From the NCBI GenBank assembly GCA_934463455.1, contig CAKSJU010000063.1:1-12492 (forward strand): a stretch of 12,492 nucleotides of DNA, in the 5' to 3' direction. Each line of letters begins with the position of its first letter. Position 1 is the stretch's first letter. Both the position numbers and the translations under genes were made by a program. This document shows positions 8,093 to 12,492 of this stretch, one piece after another. The notes under the pieces were generated by a model. The model was not told the DNA's origin, ran no database searches, and was given only the letters and a program-made list of their open reading frames with translations. The DNA is from an uncultured Clostridia bacterium. GTDB lineage: Bacteria > Bacillota > Clostridia > UBA1381.

Positions 8093-8121
8093 TTGAATTA
8101 TTGATTTGTTTTATTTATAAT
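8093..8121 (+). promoter_or_regulatory. Sigma-A promoter of the GH127 gene
   Basis: TTGAAT (8093-8098) and TATAAT (8116-8121) are 17 bp apart. Transcription would start near 8128, giving a leader of about 40 nt with the AAGGAGAG ribosome binding site at 8151-8158. A perfect 12-bp palindrome, TCAAAATTTTGA (8129-8140), covers the predicted start and could be an operator. A second palindrome, AGTAAA-T-TTTACT, lies at 8042-8054, upstream of the -35 box. Confidence 0.7.
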
Positions 8122-8167
8122 ATTGGTATCAAAATTTTGAAAAACGCAAAAAGGAGAGAAATAAAAT

Positions 8168-9985
8168 ATGAAAAAAATCGAATTTTCTCACACTAAAATC
8201 AATAACGGATTTTGGAAAGAAAAACAGAACATGGTCGAAAACTCCACTATCGAAGCGGTATACAATCGTTTTTCCGATACGCACCGATTTGAAGCACTCA
8301 AATGTAATTGGAAAGACGGCGACCCGAATATGCCCCACATATTTTGGGATTCGGACGTTGCAAAATGGATTGAAGGCGTTTCATATGTTTTAAAAAAGCA
8401 GCGAAACGATAAACTTGAGCAAATTATTGACAGTGCCGTTGATGAAATTGTAAAAAACAGTGATGAGCACGGATATTTCAACAGCCATTTTCTTGTTACC
8501 AACCAACAGGAACGCTTTAAAAACCGAGATTGCCATGAGCTTTATTGTGCAGGACATTTAATGGAAGCAGCTGTTGCATACAAAGAAGCAACCGGCAAAG
8601 ATAAGTTTTTAAAGGCAATGTGCAAATATGCCGACTACATAGAAGAAGTTTTCAAAAAAGAACATTCCGCAGCTTTTGTCACCCCCGGTCATCCCGAAAT
8701 TGAGCTTGCTTTGGTCAAGCTCTTCAAAGCAACAGGCGAAAAACGTTATCTTGAGCTTTCTGAATTTTTTATAGATGAGCATGGCACAAACAAAGATAAT
8801 GCAGACAAAACATATGCTTTTGCAAACAAATTATACAATCAAGATGAGATGCCGCTCCGCGAAAGAACAACGGCGGAAGGACATTGTGTACGCGCCTTGT
8901 ATCTTTTTTGCGGAATGGCGGATATTGCCGCCGAATACGGCGATAAAGAGCTTTTGGACGCCTGCAAAAGGGTATTTGATGATATGATTTCCAAAAAAAT
9001 GTATATTACCGGCGGTTTGGGCTCGACACATTTGGGTGAGGCTTTTTCCGTTCCTTTCAGTCTGCCGAACAGAACAGCATATACAGAGACCTGTGCCGCA
9101 ATCGCCCTTGCACTCTTTGCTGAAAGAATGCAGGCACTTGACGCGGATTCAAAATATGCCGATGCTGCCGAAAGAGCAATATATAACGGATTTTTATCCG
9201 GAGTGTCAATGAACGGAAGAGCCTTTTTCTATGAAAATCCTCTTGAAATTGACCCGAATTTCAACGACCCAAATCCATCTACAAAAGATAAGGAACGTTT
9301 TCCGATAACTCAGCGTAAGGAGGTCTTCGACTGCTCCTGCTGTCCGCCGAATGTAGTGCGCTTTATTCCGTCAATTGCCGATTTAATGTACAGCTATGAC
9401 GAAAATACGCTCTACGTACATCAATATATAAACTCCGAAACGGAAGCCGATGGGATAAAAATTTCTCAGGAAACAAGCTATCCTGCCGACGGGAAGATAA
9501 AAATCACATGCAGCGCACCGCAAAAGGAAATCGCGCTTCGAATTCCGTCATGGTGTAAAAGCTTTAAAATCAGTGCGGAATACACTTTTAAAAAAGGCTA
9601 TGCCTATATTAAGCTGATCTGTGATACAACTGTCGAGCTTCAGCTTGATATGCCGATTGTATTCATAAAGTCAAACAGGCATGTTCATGACAACTGCGGA
9701 AGAATTGCGGTAATGCGCGGACCGGTTGTTTACTGCGGAGAAGGCATCGACAACGGAGAAGATTTAAGAAGTATTGCAATTGATACCTGCGGAAATTATG
9801 AAATCGGCAAAAGTGAGTTTTTACTTCCAACGATAAAAGCCGATGCATACAAAGAAAAGCTCTCCAACGAGCTTTACAGTGAAATAGGTGATGATTATGA
9901 AAAAATTTGCCTTACACTTATTCCCTACTATGCTTTTGCAAACAGAGGCGAAACCGAAATGCTTGTATGGTTTTTGAGAAAATAA
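8168..9985 (+). CDS. GH127 beta-L-arabinofuranosidase-like glycoside hydrolase
   Basis: The gene encodes 605 aa with no signal peptide, so it is cytoplasmic. The ATG is 9 nt after AAGGAGAG. The sequence matches family GH127 (formerly DUF1680), whose model is Bifidobacterium longum HypBA1 (658 aa). That enzyme removes beta-L-arabinofuranose from short arabino-oligosaccharides using a Zn-bound cysteine nucleophile. The expected residues are present: Glu307 and Cys309 in YTETCAAIA, and Cys391-Cys392 in CSCCPPNVVRF, corresponding to the Zn ligands Glu338, Cys340, Cys417 (nucleophile) and Cys418. Glu291 in STHLGEAF lies exactly 16 residues before Glu307, as Glu322 (acid/base) does in HypBA1. The first 400 or so residues form the (alpha/alpha)6 barrel and the rest form beta-sandwich domains. 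Some GH127 members act on aceric acid of rhamnogalacturonan II, so the substrate could differ. No transporter or regulator gene is adjacent. Divergent transcription from the surface-protein operon suggests shared control. Confidence 0.92.
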   Translation: MKKIEFSHTKINNGFWKEKQNMVENSTIEAVYNRFSDTHRFEALKCNWKDGDPNMPHIFWDSDVAKWIEGVSYVLKKQRNDKLEQIIDSAVDEIVKNSDEHGYFNSHFLVTNQQERFKNRDCHELYCAGHLMEAAVAYKEATGKDKFLKAMCKYADYIEEVFKKEHSAAFVTPGHPEIELALVKLFKATGEKRYLELSEFFIDEHGTNKDNADKTYAFANKLYNQDEMPLRERTTAEGHCVRALYLFCGMADIAAEYGDKELLDACKRVFDDMISKKMYITGGLGSTHLGEAFSVPFSLPNRTAYTETCAAIALALFAERMQALDADSKYADAAERAIYNGFLSGVSMNGRAFFYENPLEIDPNFNDPNPSTKDKERFPITQRKEVFDCSCCPPNVVRFIPSIADLMYSYDENTLYVHQYINSETEADGIKISQETSYPADGKIKITCSAPQKEIALRIPSWCKSFKISAEYTFKKGYAYIKLICDTTVELQLDMPIVFIKSNRHVHDNCGRIAVMRGPVVYCGEGIDNGEDLRSIAIDTCGNYEIGKSEFLLPTIKADAYKEKLSNELYSEIGDDYEKICLTLIPYYAFANRGETEMLVWFLRK

Positions 9986-10004
9986 AATAATATAATATAT
10001 GAAA

Positions 10005-10046
10005 CTGCGGGCTGAGCAATTTTTTAAAGGATTACTCAGCCCGCAG
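10005..10046. terminator. Bidirectional intrinsic terminator
   Basis: CTGCGGGCTGAG (10005-10016) pairs perfectly with CTCAGCCCGCAG (10035-10046), a GC-rich 12-bp stem with an 18-nt loop. It lies between the convergent stop codons of the GH127 gene (9985) and the MATE gene (10049). The downstream tracts (CTTTATTTT on plus, TTTCATATATTA on minus) are modestly T-rich, which fits a shared terminator for both genes. Confidence 0.8.
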
Positions 10047-10048
10047 CT

Positions 10049-11407
10049 TTATTTTGCCTGTATTTTTGATTTACTTTTATTTATAATAACAGCAAATGCA
10101 ATTACGCATATGATAACCGAAAGCAGTGAGCCCGATGCAGTTGCAATTCCCATCGGGAAAAGCGTTGTCGGGAAAAGCATTGAGGTTAAATAAACTCCCG
10201 GCACCCGCACCAACACAATCGCAATTATATTGTGCAGAAATGACAGCTCCGATTTGCCGCATGCGCAAAAATATCCGCTGAAGCTGAAATGAATACCCGC
10301 AAAAATGCTGTCCCAGATATATCCTCTTAAATATTGACCGCCGAGACGAATTACATCAGCACCGCCCGAAGCATTTTTATCAGTGAAAAGCGAAACAATC
10401 GGCTCTGCGGCAAATTGTATCACAACAGACGAAAGCAAGCCAAAGCCTGCGGCAATGAATATAGCGTACCGAAGCGTTTGTATGGCACGTTCCGGCTTCT
10501 TTGCGCCGATGTTCTGCGCTCCCAATGCCGAAACGGCTGAAAGCATTGATGACGGAACCAAGAACAAAAAGCTCATAATCTTTTCGACAATTCCAACCGC
10601 CGCCGCGTCGTTAAGACCGCGTCTGTTTGCTATAACGGTAATGACAATAAATGCAATCTGAATGAGTCCGTCCTGCATGGCAATCGGAGTGCCGATTTTA
10701 AGTAATTTTCCCATAACTGCGCGTTCCGGCTTTAAATCACTTTTTTCAATAACAATACTTCTGCGTTTTATAATAACCGCTAAAGACACCGCTACACTGA
10801 CAGCCTGCGAAACTGTAGTGCCGAGTGCTGCTCCGACAGGTCCGAGCCTGAATACTCCCATAAAAATATAATCAAGCATAATATTCACTATGCAGGCTAT
10901 TGCGATAAAATACATCGGACTTTTGCTGTCACCCAAGCCCCTGAAAATTGAACTTATTATATTGTATGCCGTGATAAACGGAATACCTATAAAGCAAACA
11001 GTCAGATAAGCTATTGTTCCGTTCGCCGCTTCCGCCGGAGTTGACATAGCGGCGACAATTGCACGCACCAAAGAAAGAAGCAACAGCGTCAAAATAATTG
11101 AAATCAGCATAAACAGCGTTATGGTATTTCCTATATCCTTTGCCGCCTGCTTTCTGTTACCTCCTCCGACAGCCTGACCGATACTGACTGTTGTGCCCAT
11201 GGCAAGACCTACAATCATAACAGTCAGCATGTGCATAACCTGTGAGCCGATTGACACAGCTGTTGTGCTCGCAACGCCCTCAAATTGCCCGATAATAAAT
11301 AAATCCGCCATTCCGTAAAGCGTCTGTAAAAAATATGATAATAAATACGGAAGAGAAAAAAAGATTACATTCTTAAATACGCTGCCTGTCGTAAGATTTT
11401 TTTCCAT
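10049..11407 (-). CDS. MATE-family multidrug/Na+ or H+ antiporter
   Basis: The protein has 452 aa, a normal length for the multidrug and toxic compound extrusion family, with about 12 hydrophobic segments in two homologous halves. The first half opens with a typical MATE start (TTGSVFKNVIFFSLPYLLS, then YGMADLFIIGQF), followed by GLAMGTTVSIGQAVGGGN and IFRGLGDSKSPMYF. The second half starts near residue 238 with GTPIAMQDGLIQ and includes SALGAQNIGA. These phrases are family hallmarks. The pump would exchange Na+ or H+ for cationic or other organic compounds across the cell membrane. The ATG follows AAAGGGAG at 7-8 nt. The gene is monocistronic, convergent with the GH127 gene, and stops at the shared terminator. 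Its promoter has features of MerR-type control. The exported substrate cannot be read from the sequence. Confidence 0.93.
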   Translation of the reverse strand: MEKNLTTGSVFKNVIFFSLPYLLSYFLQTLYGMADLFIIGQFEGVASTTAVSIGSQVMHMLTVMIVGLAMGTTVSIGQAVGGGNRKQAAKDIGNTITLFMLISIILTLLLLSLVRAIVAAMSTPAEAANGTIAYLTVCFIGIPFITAYNIISSIFRGLGDSKSPMYFIAIACIVNIMLDYIFMGVFRLGPVGAALGTTVSQAVSVAVSLAVIIKRRSIVIEKSDLKPERAVMGKLLKIGTPIAMQDGLIQIAFIVITVIANRRGLNDAAAVGIVEKIMSFLFLVPSSMLSAVSALGAQNIGAKKPERAIQTLRYAIFIAAGFGLLSSVVIQFAAEPIVSLFTDKNASGGADVIRLGGQYLRGYIWDSIFAGIHFSFSGYFCACGKSELSFLHNIIAIVLVRVPGVYLTSMLFPTTLFPMGIATASGSLLSVIICVIAFAVIINKSKSKIQAK

Positions 11408-11440
11408 AGCTTGCTCCCTTTTACGATTTCCTTAAATACT

Positions 11441-11473
11441 ATTATACTCCTTGCAGCCAATATAAAGTCAAGG
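11441..11473 (-). promoter_or_regulatory. MATE promoter with 19-bp spacer and dyad
   Basis: On the minus strand TTGACT (11466-11471) and TATAAT (11441-11446) are separated by 19 bp, 2 bp more than optimal. An inverted repeat CCTTG-N15-CAAGG (11449-11473) overlaps the -35 box and fills the spacer. Long-spacer promoters with a central dyad are typical of genes activated by MerR-family regulators, which often control efflux pumps. No merR gene lies in this window. Confidence 0.5.
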
Positions 11474-11518
11474 CTTTTTATAATTTTTGTATAATATAAC
11501 AACAAATTTTATAAAAAT

Positions 11519-11534
11519 AAAAAAGCCAAGCTTC
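11519..11534 (-). terminator. Small hairpin and U-run after the SLOG gene
   Basis: On the minus strand GAAGC-TTG-GCTTTTTTA makes a short 4-5 bp stem followed by a T-rich tract, about 40 nt past the stop codon. The stem is short for an intrinsic terminator, so the call is weak. Confidence 0.3.
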
Positions 11535-11573
11535 TATTTATTTTAATGATATTCTCTGCAATAAAAAAAATAT

Positions 11574-12065
11574 TTAATATCCCTCTAAAACATTAATTAT
11601 ATTCACATTTTTTCGTTCGGCATAGTCAATTGTATTTTTTGTGCCGGATGCCATTCCGTTCCATACAGCTATCACCATATTTGAATGATCTACCATAAAT
11701 TCATTTCTCCTTTGGTAGCAAGCTTTGAAATACTTGTCACAAATTATTCTGATGTAATCAGCATTTTTTATTATATTGTTGTATCTTTTTTTCTCATATT
11801 CATTTCTTCGTTTTTCGAAGTTGGGATGCGGCACAGCGCAAATCAAACGCAATGCCTTATTCTGCTTTTTCTTTTCAAGTACGATTTCAGCTGCCCATAT
11901 ATCCGTGCCGGGCGCCATACCTGTAATAAATGTCGTAAAACCATTTTGTATTGCATTGTCAATAGCATTTTCCAAAAGAGCTTTTATTTCTGTTTCGGAA
12001 AAATCAAGTTTCTCCGGTCGATGTCCAGTAAAGCAACAACGATGTAATTTTTTTTCAGTTTTCAT
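11574..12065 (-). CDS. SLOG-domain protein, DUF1273/YpsA-like
   Basis: The protein is 163 aa, a little shorter than the usual 180 or so of the DUF1273 family. Residues 11-20 (CFTGHRPEKL) are the family's N-terminal signature. Residues 49-60 (GMAPGTDIWAAE) give the glycine-rich nucleotide-binding turn of the SLOG (SMF/DprA-LOG) Rossmann fold. Residues 117-137 (YQRRNEF...VIAVWNG) and 140-150 (SGTKNTIDYAE) complete the ligand pocket pattern. SLOG proteins are thought to bind or process nucleotides or nucleotide-derived ligands. Bacillus YpsA has been linked to cell division, and relatives occur in prophages and mobile elements. The start ATG (12063-12065) follows GGAAGGAG. The gene diverges from a small Cro/C1-type regulator and shares its promoter region. 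The biochemical role is unknown. Confidence 0.88.
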   Translation of the reverse strand: MKTEKKLHRCCFTGHRPEKLDFSETEIKALLENAIDNAIQNGFTTFITGMAPGTDIWAAEIVLEKKKQNKALRLICAVPHPNFEKRRNEYEKKRYNNIIKNADYIRIICDKYFKACYQRRNEFMVDHSNMVIAVWNGMASGTKNTIDYAERKNVNIINVLEGY

Positions 12066-12087
12066 ATAGAAAACTCCTTCCTAAGTA

Positions 12088-12138
12088 TAATAGTCTTTAT
12101 ATAGTCTATATTGTATCATATATAGCCTACTTTTGCAA
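12088..12138 (-). promoter_or_regulatory. SLOG gene promoter with phased operator-like repeats
   Basis: On the minus strand TTGCAA (12133-12138) and TACAAT (12110-12115) are exactly 17 bp apart, so transcription would start near 12103. On the plus strand the element ATAGTCT/ATAGCCT begins at 12090, 12101 and 12122, spaced 11 and 21 bp (one and two helical turns). The middle copy is part of the palindrome TATAGTCTATA (12100-12110), which overlaps the -10 box and start site. These are good candidates for sites of the adjacent small repressor. Confidence 0.5.
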
Positions 12139-12179
12139 TAGCAACCCTCTATAATTAAACTATCAAAGGAGTGAATTAT

Positions 12180-12422
12180 ATGAATACTTATGAAACTGTA
12201 AAAAATCGTTTGATTTTTCTATGCGGAGAAAAAGGTATAACAATAAATAAATTAGCCACAGAATCGGGCATTGCGCCCTCAACAATTAAAAATATATTAT
12301 ACGGAAAAAGTATAAATCCAGGAATTGTCACTTTAAAAAAATTATGTGACGGATTAAATATTTCTTTAATTGATTTTTTTAACACAAAAGAATTTAGAGA
12401 ATTAGAGCAAGAAATAAAATAA
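12180..12422 (+). CDS. Small Cro/C1-type (XRE) helix-turn-helix regulator
   Basis: The 80-aa product is almost entirely a lambda-repressor-like DNA-binding domain. Helices 2 and 3 are TINKLATESGIAPSTIKNIL (about residues 21-40), followed by the family-typical INPGIVTLKKLCDGLNIS and a LIDFF end. The ATG at 12180 is chosen because AAAGGAG (12165-12171) lies 8 nt upstream. An in-frame GTG at 12171 overlaps that ribosome binding site and is unlikely. A TATAAT at 12150-12155 could be its -10 box, but no good -35 is seen. Without a sensory domain it probably acts as a simple dimeric repressor of itself and of the divergent SLOG gene. The gene is noticeably more AT-rich than the hydrolase and surface genes, which together with the SLOG partner hints at a mobile-element origin. 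Confidence 0.9.
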   Translation: MNTYETVKNRLIFLCGEKGITINKLATESGIAPSTIKNILYGKSINPGIVTLKKLCDGLNISLIDFFNTKEFRELEQEIK

Positions 12423-12428
12423 ATCATT

Positions 12429-12492
12429 ATGTCCGAATATGGCAATCTTTATATAAATTTTTCCGACACAATAGGAATTTGTGCCAAAGGCA
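12429..12492 (+). CDS. Possible start of a further gene (truncated by right edge)
   Basis: An ATG 6 nt after the regulator's stop opens a frame of 21 codons (MSEYGNLYINFSDTIGICAK and on) that remains open to the end of the window. The other two plus frames are less convincing, and one contains stops. No ribosome binding site is evident, only AATAAAATAAATCATT, so translation would rely on coupling to the regulator gene. The peptide is too short to place in a family. Confidence 0.3.
   Translation, partial: MSEYGNLYINFSDTIGICAKG

Noticed and set aside
11469..11530. Partial inverted repeat (CAAGGCTTTTTA / TAAAAAAGCCAAG) as possible transposon ends
   Set aside because: The match is short and interrupted, mostly A/T runs, with no transposase or target duplication. 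The left arm is explained by the MATE promoter.
12171..12182. GTG at 12171 as the start of the small regulator
   Set aside because: It overlaps the AAAGGAG ribosome binding site, which is ideally spaced for the ATG at 12180.

Overview
The window looks like chromosomal DNA of a low-GC, Gram-positive-type anaerobe of the Clostridia. Three things point there: AGGAGG-type ribosome binding sites throughout, sigma-A-like promoters (TTGACA/TATAAT), and secreted proteins that carry S-layer homology (SLH) domains or carbohydrate-binding-module-like and fibronectin-III modules. SLH proteins together with a plant-glycan hydrolase suggest a fibre- or pectin-degrading gut or rumen bacterium, for example a Monoglobus-like organism. 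That placement is inference.

Left part (1-7770, all minus strand): a surface-protein operon is read right to left from a consensus promoter at 7902-7931. Its first gene is a broken glycoside-hydrolase remnant (7415-7770). Three exported proteins follow, only 13-35 nt apart: a 548-aa protein with a Gly/Ser linker and three C-terminal SLH domains, an 837-aa protein with three degenerate N-terminal SLH-like repeats, and a 687-aa protein with alternating CBM-like and FN3-like modules. After a 312-nt gap holding a compact, GC-rich, potentially structured RNA element (884-980) comes a further exported CBM-like/FN3-like protein, cut by the left edge. These genes probably build a wall-anchored layer that holds the cell against polysaccharide.

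Middle (7771-10048): a divergent regulatory region rich in dyads, including a perfect 25-bp inverted repeat, separates that operon from a plus-strand gene for a cytoplasmic GH127 beta-L-arabinofuranosidase-like enzyme with all metal and catalytic residues present. The shared promoter region suggests co-regulation of surface binding and intracellular cleavage of arabinose-rich plant glycans. The gene ends at a strong bidirectional terminator.

Right part (10049-12492): a convergent MATE-family efflux pump has a promoter with a 19-bp spacer and a dyad, as at MerR-controlled promoters. Beyond it lie a small SLOG-family (DUF1273/YpsA-like) protein and a divergent small Cro/C1-type repressor, which share a 114-bp promoter region with helically phased repeats. 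The last 64 bases may begin another gene. No tRNA, rRNA, CRISPR array or intact insertion sequence was seen.
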